NCBI GenBank assembly: GCA_963828705.1
Contig: CAWHGA010000038.1
Span: forward strand, 62,001 to 126,000
DNA from: CAWDJT01 sp963828705
Lineage (GTDB): Bacteria; Desulfobacterota; Syntrophobacteria; Syntrophobacterales; Syntrophobacteraceae
DNA: 64,000 nucleotides
Direction: 5' to 3'
Shown here: positions 37,473 to 46,604 of the stretch, piece after piece
Position numbering within the stretch: position 1 is the stretch's first letter
Layout of the letters: the number at the start of each line of letters is the position of its first letter
Notes under the pieces: generated by a model
What the model saw: only the letters and a program-made list of their open reading frames with translations
What the model was told of the DNA's origin: nothing
Database searches by the model: none
Position numbers and translations under genes: made by a program

Positions 37473-38956
37473 ATGGAAACCATCCTTATTGTTGACGACG
37501 AAAAAAACTATCTGGTGATCCTGGAAGAACTGCTGAGCGACGACGGCTACCAGGTTCTGACGGCCGATCAGGGGCAACGGGCTCTGGACATTTCTCGCAG
37601 CCACGACCTGGACCTGCTCATCACCGACATGAAGATGCCGGGCATGGATGGCATGGCCTTGCTCGAACAGGTCCATGCCCACAACCCGGAGCTGCCGGTG
37701 GTGATGATGACGGCCTTCGGGAGCGTGGAAAAGGCCGATGGAGTGTATTGAGAAAGGGGCCTTCGATTTTATTTTCAAACCCTTCCAAGAACGAACAGCT
37801 GAAACTCACCATCCGCAGGGCCATCAACCACTACCGACTGATCCGGCGCAACCGCGAGCTGAGTGAACAACTCCAGGACCGCTATCAGTTCGACAACATC
37901 ATCGGCAAGAGCGCCGTCATGCGGCAAATTTACCAGCTGATCGAGAAGGTTGCGCCGAGCAAGGCGACGGTGCTCATTACCGGGGAATCCGGCACTGGCA
38001 AGGAGCTCATCGCCCGTTCCATTCACTTCAACAGCCCGCGCCGGATGCAGCCGTTCATCTCGGTCAACTGCGGGGCCTTGCCGGAGACCCTGCTGGAAAG
38101 CGAGCTGTTCGGCCACGAAAAGGGAGCGTTCAGCGGGGCGGTCAGTCAGCGCAAAGGCCGTTTCGAACTGGCCCACGAAGGGACTTTGTTCCTCGACGAG
38201 GTCAGTGAAATGTCTCCGCACCTGCAGGTGAAACTCCTGCGCATCCTGCAGGAGATGGAGTTTGAGCGGGTCGGCGGCACCAGCACCCTTAAGGTGGATG
38301 TGCGCGTGGTGGCCGCTTCCAATCGCGATCTCAAGGAAGAAGTGGCCGCCAACCGATTTCGGAACGACCTGTTCTATCGGCTGAACGTGGTCCACATCCA
38401 CTTGCCGCCGTTGCGGGAACGCACCGACGATATCCCGCTGCTGGTGAACCATTTTCTTGGCAAGCACCGCGGTGGCGATAGCCAGCAGCTTCTGGGGATC
38501 GCCCCGGAAGCGATGCGGGTGCTGCTTGACTATTCCTGGCCGGGTAATGTGCGGGAGCTGGAAAACGTCATCGAACGCACCGTCATTCTGTCTTCCGATG
38601 ACCTGATCCGCGCGTCGGATCTGCCCGTGGAAATCTGGGAAGTGGCTCAGGCTCATGATCGCCGAGCGGTCGGCGGAAACGTCGTCAGTGGTAGAGATAT
38701 TGACAGCGCGGCGGATGAGAAGCTGGGTATCGAATTGGACGACCGAATTCCGCAGTGGGGGAACAATCAGCGCATGCAAAGGGCCCTCGGCTTCGCCCAA
38801 ACCAATGGCTTTATCACCAACAAGTACTATTCGAAACTCAATGGGATTTCCGAACGCCAGGCGTTGCGCGAATTGACCGACTTGGTGGAGATGGGCCAGC
38901 TCAGCCGTGAAGGCAAGGGCCGAGCGTGCCGGTACGTACTGCCGAAAGACAGCTGA
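37473..38956 (+). pseudogene. NtrC-family sigma54 response regulator, two frameshifts as read
   Basis: Receiver (ILIVDDEKNYLVILEELL, LLITDMKMPGMDGMALLEQ, MMTAFGSVEKA), then an AAA+ domain with Walker A TGESGTGKELIARSIH, GAFSGAVSQRKGRFELA (the GAFTGA loop that contacts sigma54 reads GAFSGA) and GTLFLDEVSEMSPHLQ, and a C-terminal region without the usual Fis helix-turn-helix; instead it ends in a winged-helix-like KLNGISERQALRELTDLVEMG. One extra base near 37738 and one near 37787 break the receiver end; removing them gives ECIEKGAFDFIFKPFKNEQL, the expected sequence. About 493 residues. It is the cognate partner of the preceding kinase. Confidence 0.85.
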
Positions 38957-39147
38957 AATCCGAGTTCTGCAATAAAGCGTAGTGATTGTAAAATGTTATA
39001 TGTCAATTTGACGATTGATATGGTGGCGGATGCTTGGGTCAATAATGGGGTTGACCCGGGCTCATTTTCGGGATAATGACCTAGTTCACGAAGTCGGGTG
39101 CAACCTGGTTGCAGGAAAAAATCAACGGTGAAGAGGGAAAGAGACGT

Positions 39148-40500
39148 ATGATCATAAGCCATGACCTTCTTGAAAGGACATGTAAGCGCATGATCGAAAC
39201 CATCCTCTTGTGCCTGAATAACGCGACTCGTGGGACCATCTACCGCATCGGATTGATGCCGGATCTGCAGGCTGTGCGCGTCACTTCCGGGGAACGGGAA
39301 AACGGCAATGGTGAGATCCGCTGGGGGTTGCCCGAAGTCTCCGACTACAATCCCCCAGGGAAGAGCTGGGAACAATACCAGGACCGTCCGGACCACGTGC
39401 TGGAAGCCATGGGCTGGTGCGTGGAACGGCAGAAGAGTTGGACCGCTGACGACCCAGATGAAGATATTCGCAGTGTCCGCAAACAGCTTCGGGGTGAAAT
39501 CGAAGACTTCCATCACATGGAACCGGTGCTGGCGAGGAAATCCGATTTTGGTGATGGTTTTCTCGACAACCTGATTTACCCGGCAGATTGGCAGGGCAAT
39601 CCCATTTGGCAGGACAGCGACTATGTAGTGGTGGCGGTGATCAAGATCCATTTTCAACCCCACACCATTCGCCGTCGCGATCCATCCACCAAGATCATCA
39701 AGAAACTCTCGCGCAGTTTGGGCACAGAACTGATTTCCCTGGCGTTGCGGGACACTCTCTCCAATGCTCAGAAAGACCTGGCGCAACAGCGGCTGCAGAC
39801 CTGTAATGCTTTGGCCCACGAAATGCGCAATACTTTGGCCAAATTGAGCTTCATTTTTTCGGCCATCAATGCGGAGATCAGCTATCTTCGGGAGCAATGG
39901 GAAGCGAAGTTGTTCCAGGCGGTCCCCGAACTGGACAACAAGCACGAGATACTGGCTCAATTGGCCGCGCTGGTCCGGGCTGGTCTGCCCAAGCTCAATG
40001 GTGATCAAGACCTGATACATATTGTTCAGGAGTTGCTCCACCAGCAGGAGCGTTTTGGCAATCTGACGCCGCTGCCCCACCAGGGGGTCAACTGGATCAA
40101 CAACCAACTGCGCCAGCGCTGGTATCGGCTGATGTCCAGGTCGCGCACCTGGGAGGATAATCAAGTCGAGATCTGCGACCTTCTTGATCGTCTTGAACAG
40201 CTTATGTGGGTGGGGTTGGATCAGAATATGGCCGACAATGTGGACGGTCTGCCCGAGGATCTGAAAGCTAGCTGGAGACAGATCGCCTATAGTCATTTTT
40301 CGGCGGAGCGTCTGGATCTCTTGGACGATATCTTGCAACTGCTCGACCATCCCGCCCTCGACATCCCTCACAAACAGCAATCCAAGAAAATTCTTACCTC
40401 GCTGAAAGCCTTGGTCGATATCATCCCCGAAATGGAAGAGCGTGCCAACCGAATGATCCTGTCACTGCGTGAAGGTGGTTCCCAACAACAGCTCCAATAG
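39148..40500 (+). CDS. Hypothetical protein with histidine-kinase-like H-box and no ATPase domain
   Basis: 450 residues, soluble, no family recognised with certainty. The N-terminal 190 residues may be a sensory domain (GTIYRIGLMPDLQAVRVTSG; SDYVVVAVIKIHFQPHT). At about residue 230 NALAHEMRNTLAKLSFIFSA strongly resembles the H-box helix of HisKA domains (compare AHEIRNPL). The rest is long helices rich in Leu/Gln, without N, G1 or G2 boxes of a kinase ATPase domain. It could be a phosphotransfer or dimerisation partner of the kinases nearby; this is inference. The start ATG 39148 follows an AGAGGGAAAGAG purine tract. Confidence 0.6.
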   Translation: MIISHDLLERTCKRMIETILLCLNNATRGTIYRIGLMPDLQAVRVTSGERENGNGEIRWGLPEVSDYNPPGKSWEQYQDRPDHVLEAMGWCVERQKSWTADDPDEDIRSVRKQLRGEIEDFHHMEPVLARKSDFGDGFLDNLIYPADWQGNPIWQDSDYVVVAVIKIHFQPHTIRRRDPSTKIIKKLSRSLGTELISLALRDTLSNAQKDLAQQRLQTCNALAHEMRNTLAKLSFIFSAINAEISYLREQWEAKLFQAVPELDNKHEILAQLAALVRAGLPKLNGDQDLIHIVQELLHQQERFGNLTPLPHQGVNWINNQLRQRWYRLMSRSRTWEDNQVEICDLLDRLEQLMWVGLDQNMADNVDGLPEDLKASWRQIAYSHFSAERLDLLDDILQLLDHPALDIPHKQQSKKILTSLKALVDIIPEMEERANRMILSLREGGSQQQLQ

Positions 40501-40865
40501 TCGGTAGCTGTCGAGCAACCGACAGCACCTTCGGACTTCAGCCTCGGAGTGCGGCCATTGGCCATGTCGGGAAGGTGGAAGTTTATCGGGCGGGGAGCCA
40601 ACGCGTGACCCAATTGGGTTTTCAGCGCCCGCTTCGGCTTTAGTGGGTCGATGGCGTGACGCTGCTGTCAACGCCGGCCAGCGGCAGCGGTCCGGATTGC
40701 GGTGGTTTTGCCACTCGACATTGTCTGGGTCGCGACCGTTTCAGCTTGACCGCCCAACGCTCCAGCCCGTAACTTGTTCAACCGGAATCTTTGGAATTTG
40801 GCGATTCTTGTTTCGCGGGAACGCTTTTTCCTGTCCCCCCACCTTGATTCCCTGAGGAGGAAGCT
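40501..40865. other. Intergenic with a short hairpin
   Basis: 365 bp. GCTGTCG (40507-40513) and CGACAGC (40520-40526) form a 7-bp hairpin just after the preceding stop, without a T-run. A strong GAGGAGGAAGCT ribosome binding site for the next gene is at the right end. Nothing else is supported. Confidence 0.45.
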
Positions 40866-42176
40866 ATGAAAAGATCGCACCTGTTTGCCCTGGCTGTGGT
40901 TATGGTTGGGTGTCTAACCCTGGGGATGGGTATGGCCCTGGCGGCACCGGAAACCATCAAAATCGGAGTGATCTATCCGTTGACCGGCGGTGCCGCCGCC
41001 GAAGGGCGTGAACTCAGGGCGGGGGCTGAACTTGCTGCCGATATGGCCAACAACAGCTATCCGGACATCCAGATGGACATGGCCAAACGCGCCGGGATCG
41101 CTTCGCAGGGTGGGGCCAAGATCGAACTGATCTTCAAAGACCATGAAGGCAACCCGACCCTCGGCGCTGACCTGGCCAAGAAACTCATCCTGGATGACAA
41201 AGTGGTGGGCATTCTGGGGGCCTATCACAGTGCCGTGACCAAGACCGTCAGCACTGTCTGTGAACAATATGGAATCCCCATGATCAATGATTCCTCGACC
41301 TCGCCGGCCCTTACCGAGCGTGGCTACAAGTGGTTCTGGCGCACGACGCCCCACGATGTGACCTTCACCAGGGACCTGTTTGAGTTCCTCAAGGGTTTGA
41401 CGGAAGGCAAGGCCAAAGGCGTCAAGGCAGTTCCCCAGGAGCAGCTCAAGGTCTTAGCGGCCGCCTGCGAAAAAACCGAATGGGGCTCGCAAGTCTCCCA
41501 GACCATTGAAAGCTTCGCCAAAGAATACGGTTATGACCTGAAGAAATCGCTGCTCTATGCGGCCAAATCGGCGGATCTTTCCGGCGAGGTGCGGTCGCTG
41601 GCGGCAGCACGCCCCGATGTGATGCTTTTTGCTTCCTATGCTTCGGACGCTATCCTCCTGATGAAAACCCTCAAGGCTGAAAAGGCCAGTGCCAAGATCA
41701 TATGGGGTCAGAATACCGGCTTCGAAGCGCCGGAATTTCGCAGCACCTTGGGCGATGACGTGGTGGGCGTGCTGACCCGCACGGTGTTCGCCCCCAAACT
41801 CGCCGATGTCAAATCGGTAGCCGGCCAGCTCAACGCGCTCTACCGCAAGAACGTGGGCCATGATCTGAGCGGGGCTTCGGCGCGATCTTTCACCGGTATT
41901 CAAACCTGGGTGGAAATCCTACAGAAAGCCGGTTCCACCACCCCGGACGCCATTCAGAAGGCTGCCAACAGCATCCTGATTCCCGGTGACCAGTTGATCG
42001 TGCCCTGGGCTGGGATCAAATTCGCCACCGAAGGCAGCCATCCCGGCCAAAACGAGCTGGGTTCCGGCATCATCGGTCAGTACCAGAAGGACAAGGATGG
42101 TAACATCGTTTTAGAGATCGTTTACCCCTTTGGCCTGGCAACGGCCGACATGATCTATCCATTCAAAGCGTTCTAA
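40866..42176 (+). CDS. Liv-type ABC transporter periplasmic substrate-binding protein
   Basis: 436 residues with a signal peptide (MKRSHLFALAVVMVGCL..GMALA, cleavage near residue 26). The mature part matches the branched-chain amino acid/amide binding family: IKIGVIYPLTGGAAAEGREL, IELIFKDHEGNPTLGADLAK, GILGAYHSAVTKTVSTVCEQ, PMINDSSTSPALTERGYKWF. It would capture an amino acid or amide in the periplasm. No permease genes follow; only a decayed ATPase fragment and then 5-oxoprolinase genes. Its transporter must therefore be elsewhere or lost. Strong ribosome binding site GAGGAGGAAGCT. Confidence 0.85.
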   Translation: MKRSHLFALAVVMVGCLTLGMGMALAAPETIKIGVIYPLTGGAAAEGRELRAGAELAADMANNSYPDIQMDMAKRAGIASQGGAKIELIFKDHEGNPTLGADLAKKLILDDKVVGILGAYHSAVTKTVSTVCEQYGIPMINDSSTSPALTERGYKWFWRTTPHDVTFTRDLFEFLKGLTEGKAKGVKAVPQEQLKVLAAACEKTEWGSQVSQTIESFAKEYGYDLKKSLLYAAKSADLSGEVRSLAAARPDVMLFASYASDAILLMKTLKAEKASAKIIWGQNTGFEAPEFRSTLGDDVVGVLTRTVFAPKLADVKSVAGQLNALYRKNVGHDLSGASARSFTGIQTWVEILQKAGSTTPDAIQKAANSILIPGDQLIVPWAGIKFATEGSHPGQNELGSGIIGQYQKDKDGNIVLEIVYPFGLATADMIYPFKAF

Positions 42177-42265
42177 TGGGGCGCGGGCTGCGATTCTTAG
42201 CACGCCGGTGACCGGATAGCACCACAACGCCATCAACCCCACGGCGGAAGCGCTTCACCGCTTGA

Positions 42266-42631
42266 CCGACGCGTGCCCAGGCGGAAGGTATTCTGGACCA
42301 GTTCGGATTGCGCGATGCTGCCATGCAGCTGGCCAGCGAACTTCCGGTGGCGGCTCAAAAACGCGTTTTCATGGCCGCTGCCATCGGAACTCAACCCCGA
42401 TTGCTGCTGCTCGATGAACTGGCCGCCGGTCTTAATCCCAGTGAGGTGGAAGAGATCATCAAAACCGTCCGCTATGTTCATGAAGAGCTTGGCATTACCG
42501 TGATGTTGATCGAACACGTGTTGGAGATGGTTATGGACCTGCGTGATCGGGTGATTGTCCTCGATTACGGGCGCAAGATCGCAGAAGGGGAACCACAAAA
42601 TGAGGTTACATTCTGCAAAGTGGCTGCATGA
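42266..42631 (+). pseudogene. Remnant of a LivG/LivF-type ABC ATPase
   Basis: Only the C-terminal 120 residues remain open: QLASELPVAAQKRVFMAAAI occupies the signature-motif position (normally LPxGxQRR), RLLLLDELAAGLNPSEVEEI is Walker B with DEL instead of DEP, and ITVMLIEHVLEMVMDLRDRV is the H-loop region (LIEHDM in family). Walker A and the whole first half are missing: a stop at 42263 closes the frame, and only 89 bp separate it from the binding-protein gene. It is a genuine truncation, not a single-base break, and points to loss of liv permease and ATPase genes. Confidence 0.75.
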
Positions 42632-42724
42632 TACAAGAGGGGCGCGGCGCCGAACTGCTCCACAGCGACCGCGTTCGGAAAGCTTTCCTGGGCTTATGAT
42701 CGCCGTCCCGCGTCAGTGTTTTCC

Positions 42725-43453
42725 ATGACCACGCCTGCCGCGGACCGGTTTCGCACGATGGTTGGTATGTCCGATCCGGCTAGTTCCTTTCGTGTCTTTC
42801 CTTGCGGTGACGCGGGCATCAGCGTCGAGTTCGGCAACGCCATCGAGCCTGCCGTCAATGCGCGGGTCCGGCATCTATTCCAGGCGCTGAAGACCGCCCA
42901 TCCGGTCGGCCTTGTGGACCTGATTCCCGCCTATCGCTCCTTGTTTATCGAATATGATCCTTGCCTGTGTTCCTTCGAGCGGCTGCTCTGTGCAGTTGAA
43001 GACGCCGTCCGGGGAGGGTCGGGTCTCTGCGTCGAGGATGGGCCGGTGGTTGAGATCCCGGTGTGCTATGGCGACGAATACGGACCGGATGCGGAAGAAC
43101 TTGCCGCAGTCCACCTGCTGTCGGTGGAAGACATGATTAAGATCCACAGTAGCCCCATCTACACGGTCTATATGATTGGGTTTATGCCGGGTTTCCCCTA
43201 TCTGGGGGGGCTGGATGATCGCTTGATCACGCCCCGCCGCCAAGCACCGCGCAGCAACGTCCCGGCCGGAAGCGTCGGCATTGCCGACCGGCAAACCGGG
43301 ATCTATCCCCTGGCAAGCCCCGGTGGTTGGCAGCTCATCGGCCGGACCCCACTGCGGCTGTTTGACCCGAACAGGCCGGAACCGTTCCTGCTCAAGACCG
43401 GTGACCGAGTACGGTTTGTTCCGATTTCGAAGGATGCCTTTGCAAGCCATTAG
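42725..43453 (+). CDS. pxpB: 5-oxoprolinase subunit PxpB
   Basis: 242 residues from ATG 42725; ATG 42767 (MSDPASSFRVF) is an alternative. FRVFPCGDAGISVEFGN and YTVYMIGFMPGFPYLGGLDD are signatures of the KipI/PxpB family, with PRSNVPAGSVGIADRQTGIY and SPGGWQLIGRTPLRLFDP closing the allophanate-hydrolase-like domain. PxpABC hydrolyses 5-oxoproline (pyroglutamate) to glutamate with ATP. It overlaps pxpC by 20 bp, so they are coupled. Confidence 0.9.
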   Translation: MTTPAADRFRTMVGMSDPASSFRVFPCGDAGISVEFGNAIEPAVNARVRHLFQALKTAHPVGLVDLIPAYRSLFIEYDPCLCSFERLLCAVEDAVRGGSGLCVEDGPVVEIPVCYGDEYGPDAEELAAVHLLSVEDMIKIHSSPIYTVYMIGFMPGFPYLGGLDDRLITPRRQAPRSNVPAGSVGIADRQTGIYPLASPGGWQLIGRTPLRLFDPNRPEPFLLKTGDRVRFVPISKDAFASH

Positions 43454-44435
43454 GATCGTCAGCGCTGGGCCGTTGGCCACTATCCAGGATTGGGGCCGAT
43501 ATGGCTTTCAGGACCGCGGGGTGCCGGTTTCCGGGGCCATGGACCGCGAGGCCCTCGGGATTGGCAATTCCCTGGTGGGCAATGCCGTCGGCGAAGCCGC
43601 CGTGGAAATCACTCTCGGAGGTTTCTCTGCGGAATTCCTATGCCCTGTCCAGTTTGCTGTTACCGGCGCCGACCTGAGTGCCCGTTTGAACGGATCACCC
43701 CTGTCCCGCTGGGCACCGCACCCGGCTCATCATGGCGATGTGCTCACCCTGGATCAGCGTCAAAGCGGTTGTCGCGCCTATTTGACGGTCGCCGGGGGGA
43801 TCGAGGTGCCGGTGGTGATGGGAAGCAAATCCACCTATCTGCGTGGTGGTTTCGGCGGCTGTCAAGGACGCCGGCTGCAGAGTGGGGATGTTCTCAAATG
43901 TGGTGAACCCCAGGGACCAACGCTGTCAGGCTGGCCAGCGGATCTCATCCCCTGTTACCGTGCCGATCCGGTGCTGCGCGTGGTTCCCGGTCCTCAGGAC
44001 CAAGCGGTTACTGCGCAGGGCTGGAACCGGTTTCTAACCGGCGAATATCGGCTCACCGAGCGTTCCGACCGTATGGGATGCGTTCTCGAAGGTCCGGTCA
44101 TCACCCATCGTCATGGGGCTGATATCATTTCCGACGGGACCGCTTGCGGCGCCGTCCAGGTGCCGGGTAACGGCCAGCCCATCGTGCTCCTGGCTGATCG
44201 CCAGACCATCGGCGGCTATGCCAAAATCGCCACGGTGGTGTCTTGTGACCTGCCGCTTCTGGCGCAACTGGTGCCCGGGGACCTGGTGCGATTTGCCAGC
44301 AGTCGATCTGTGGCAGGCCCGGGAAATCCATCTGCGCCGGGCATATCAGCTGCGACAGGCGCTGCACCGCTTGAAGTCCCGATCACCTGCCGACTAGCCT
44401 CACAGTTGAGGCAAAGCACAGCTTTACGCAATTAG
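43434..44435 (+). CDS. pxpC: 5-oxoprolinase subunit PxpC
   Basis: 333 residues. IVSAGPLATIQDWGRYGFQD and GVPVSGAMDREALGIGNSLV are the opening of KipA/PxpC (biotin-dependent carboxyltransferase-like fold), followed by VTGADLSARLNG, YLTVAGGIEVPVVMGSKSTY, SDRMGCVLEGP and GNGQPIVLLADRQTIGGYAK. ATG 43434 lies inside the end of pxpB. The C-terminal 45 residues after RFASS are low-complexity and may be a variable tail. It works with PxpB to phosphorylate or activate oxoproline. Confidence 0.9.
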   Translation: MPLQAIRIVSAGPLATIQDWGRYGFQDRGVPVSGAMDREALGIGNSLVGNAVGEAAVEITLGGFSAEFLCPVQFAVTGADLSARLNGSPLSRWAPHPAHHGDVLTLDQRQSGCRAYLTVAGGIEVPVVMGSKSTYLRGGFGGCQGRRLQSGDVLKCGEPQGPTLSGWPADLIPCYRADPVLRVVPGPQDQAVTAQGWNRFLTGEYRLTERSDRMGCVLEGPVITHRHGADIISDGTACGAVQVPGNGQPIVLLADRQTIGGYAKIATVVSCDLPLLAQLVPGDLVRFASSRSVAGPGNPSAPGISAATGAAPLEVPITCRLASQLRQSTALRN

Positions 44436-44455
44436 GCGCCCAAAATCCTGCGTTC

Positions 44456-44526
44456 GTCATTCCGGAAGAAGCCGGAATCCAGGCTTTCTAAAGCTTCCTG
44501 GCCCCCGGCTTTCGCTGAGGTGACGG
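44456..44526. repeat. Dispersed palindromic repeat, copy C
   Basis: GTCATTCCGGAAGAAGCCGG...ending GCTTTCGCTGAGGTGACGG. Read on the opposite strand to copies A and B, it aligns through both arms and the CCAG/CTGG inner pair. It lies between pxpC and pxpA and separates an otherwise tight gene cluster. Confidence 0.7.
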
Positions 44527-44649
44527 TTCATCAATTGGGCAGTTTATTCTGTGGTCGGGTACCAAGGATGCCATTGCGCCGTGCCATGGCGTTCCGACGC
44601 GAGAAAAAAGGGTCTCCCTGGTGGGCTTCAAACCAACGAGGATGTAGAC

Positions 44650-45420
44650 ATGCAGATCGATCTCAACTGCGACATGGGGGAAGGTTTTGCCCTTTACCAC
44701 ATCGGCGAAGATGAGCGCATCATGCCCTGGATCAGCTCCGCCAACATCGCTTGCGGATTCCATGCTGGTGATCCCATGGTTATGGACCGCACCGTGGCCC
44801 TGGCCGGTCGTCACCAGGTAGCGGTCGGGGCCCATCCCGGGTACCCGGACCTGCTCGGGTTCGGTCGCCGCCAACTGAGTGCGTTTCCAGGTGAAATCCG
44901 AAACTACATGGTGTATCAGATGGGGGCTCTGGCGGCTTTCGCCAAGGCGCACGGGGTCCGGATGCAGCACGTGAAACCGCACGGGGCGCTGTACAACCTG
45001 GCGGCCCGGGATGAGCGGACCGCCCAGGAAGTGATTGCTGCGGTGCGCTGTTTCGACCCGGAGCTGGTCCTGGTCACCCTGGCCGGTTCCTTGTGTGCCG
45101 AAATGGCGGTGGAGGCGGGCTTGCGGGTGGCGCGCGAGGCCTTTCCCGATCGGGCCTATCAGGCCGACGGGCAGTTGGCGCCGCGTGGTCTTCCCGGCGC
45201 GGTGATTGACGATCCCGAGGCAGTCCGCACCCGGGTCGTCAAACTGGTGACCAGCGGCGTGCTGACCAGCATCGACGGTCTTGAAATCACGCTACAGGCT
45301 GATACCCTGTGCATCCACGGCGACACCCCGGGTGCCTGGAAGCTGGCCCGGGTTATTCGTGAGGCCTTGACCGCTTCAGGTGTTGACGTGGTGCCGATGG
45401 CAAGGAGTCTTGCGGGTTGA
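44650..45420 (+). CDS. pxpA: 5-oxoprolinase subunit PxpA (LamB/YcsF family)
   Basis: 256 residues. MQIDLNCDMGEGFALYHIGE, ISSANIACGFHAGDP, VAVGAHPGYPDLLGFGRRQL and QHVKPHGALYNLAARD are diagnostic of PxpA, the subunit carrying the lactam-opening site, and YQADGQLAPRGLPGAVIDDP and CIHGDTPGAWKLAR complete it. ATG 44650 has GAGG upstream. Normally pxpA is next to pxpBC; here a palindromic repeat and about 200 bp separate it from pxpC. Confidence 0.95.
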   Translation: MQIDLNCDMGEGFALYHIGEDERIMPWISSANIACGFHAGDPMVMDRTVALAGRHQVAVGAHPGYPDLLGFGRRQLSAFPGEIRNYMVYQMGALAAFAKAHGVRMQHVKPHGALYNLAARDERTAQEVIAAVRCFDPELVLVTLAGSLCAEMAVEAGLRVAREAFPDRAYQADGQLAPRGLPGAVIDDPEAVRTRVVKLVTSGVLTSIDGLEITLQADTLCIHGDTPGAWKLARVIREALTASGVDVVPMARSLAG

Positions 45421-45542
45421 CAACGCCACCGATTGCACAAGGCGGCCTCTGGCGGCAACCAGAATGGTGATGGTTGCGCAGAAAGTCGTCCCCCCGGCGA
45501 AAGCCTGGGGCCAGATCACCACGCGGGCAGATAAGGAGCCGC

Positions 45543-45662
45543 CCCAAAATAAGTGTGTCATTTCGCCGTGATTGCTGTGTCGCGTTTCATTGCATTCAAC
45601 ACGACCTACCGTAGGTTGCGTTGAATGCAATGAAACGCAACGTCTGCAATGGTTATTTTGGG
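45543..45662. mobile_element. MITE-like nested palindrome
   Basis: Outer arms CCCAAAATAA (45543-45552) and TTATTTTGGG (45653-45662) are 10-bp perfect inverted repeats. Inside, GCGTTTCATTGCATTCAAC (45582-45600) and GTTGAATGCAATGAAACGC (45620-45638) form a 19-bp perfect inverted repeat, whose loop holds ACCTAC-C-GTAGGT (45604-45616). No coding frame is inside. The inner unit resembles palindromes of the GTAGGTTG(C)GTTGA...AAAC(G)CAAC type scattered in many bacterial genomes. Whether it is a terminal-inverted-repeat miniature transposon or a hairpin of another origin is not decided. Confidence 0.65.
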
Positions 45663-45802
45663 ACACTTTCTAAGCCGATGGAGACCAATCATGTTGATCA
45701 ATGGAGTTTGACAGCTGATTGGAAAAGGCATTCTTTGTGTTTTCGGGATGCTCCGCGGTGGGCTATTGTTTGACAACCAAACGTCGGGAAAGGAGTCGAC
45801 AC

Positions 45803-46513
45803 ATGTTCCAAAGGAAATGGCAAATCTGGGTGATGCTGACGCTGTCCATTGCGATACTCGGGGTACCACTGGCCCATGCAGATCTGTATTGGGAATCTGA
45901 GCAGGTCTCCCAAGGGGTTCCGGGACCGCCACAAGGACCCAGGGTCGTGAAGCACTATATCACCCCCAAGGCATACCGGGTTGAGCCGGGCAATGGTAAG
46001 ATCATGATCATGGATTTGGAAAAGAAGTTGGTTTTCCAAATCGATCCCGACACCAAGACCTATAGTGTCACCAATTTCGATGAGATCGGTGGCTCCAAGA
46101 AGATGCCCAAGATGAACGCCGAGCAGCGCAAAATGATGGCATCGATGATGGGGGACATGCAGATCAGTCCCACCAATGAAACCAAAACCATCAACGGTTT
46201 CAAGTGCAAGAAGTACCTTGTGACCTTGATGATGATGAACAGCGAGTATTGGTTGTCCAAGGACGTGAAGGGCTTCGACGAGCTGAAGAGCATGGGCGAA
46301 AAGATGAGCAAGGCCTTCGAGAACAACCCCATGGGCAAACAGATGAATATTGCCGCCATGATGGACAAGATGGATGGTTTCCCGGTTCAGACGGTTATGC
46401 AGGTCATGGGCGGCACCATCACCAATACCCTGGTGAAAGTCGAACAGAAATCCTTGAGTGGCGATCTGTTCAAAATTCCGTCCGGCTACACGCAAACAGC
46501 CGCAGACGAATAA
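45803..46513 (+). CDS. Exported DUF4412-like protein
   Basis: 236 residues. A signal peptide (MFQRKWQIWVMLTLSIAILG..AHA) precedes a beta-rich domain: YITPKAYRVEPGNGKIMIMD, KKLVFQIDPDTKTYSVTNFD, KKYLVTLMMMNSEYWLSKDV. This layout matches DUF4412-type periplasmic proteins of unknown function. The middle is unusually Met-rich (MPKMNAEQRKMMASMMGDM), which could bind Cu+ but is not proof. GGAG is seven bases before ATG 45803. A T-rich tract follows the stop. Confidence 0.7.
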   Translation: MFQRKWQIWVMLTLSIAILGVPLAHADLYWESEQVSQGVPGPPQGPRVVKHYITPKAYRVEPGNGKIMIMDLEKKLVFQIDPDTKTYSVTNFDEIGGSKKMPKMNAEQRKMMASMMGDMQISPTNETKTINGFKCKKYLVTLMMMNSEYWLSKDVKGFDELKSMGEKMSKAFENNPMGKQMNIAAMMDKMDGFPVQTVMQVMGGTITNTLVKVEQKSLSGDLFKIPSGYTQTAADE

Positions 46514-46604
46514 TAGCGAACGGTGCCGCATATACAGGTAATATTTTGATGTTTTTGGTTTTTTCCATTACGGGCGAGCGCTCCCCGCAGCCAAGAGGCG
46601 AGGG

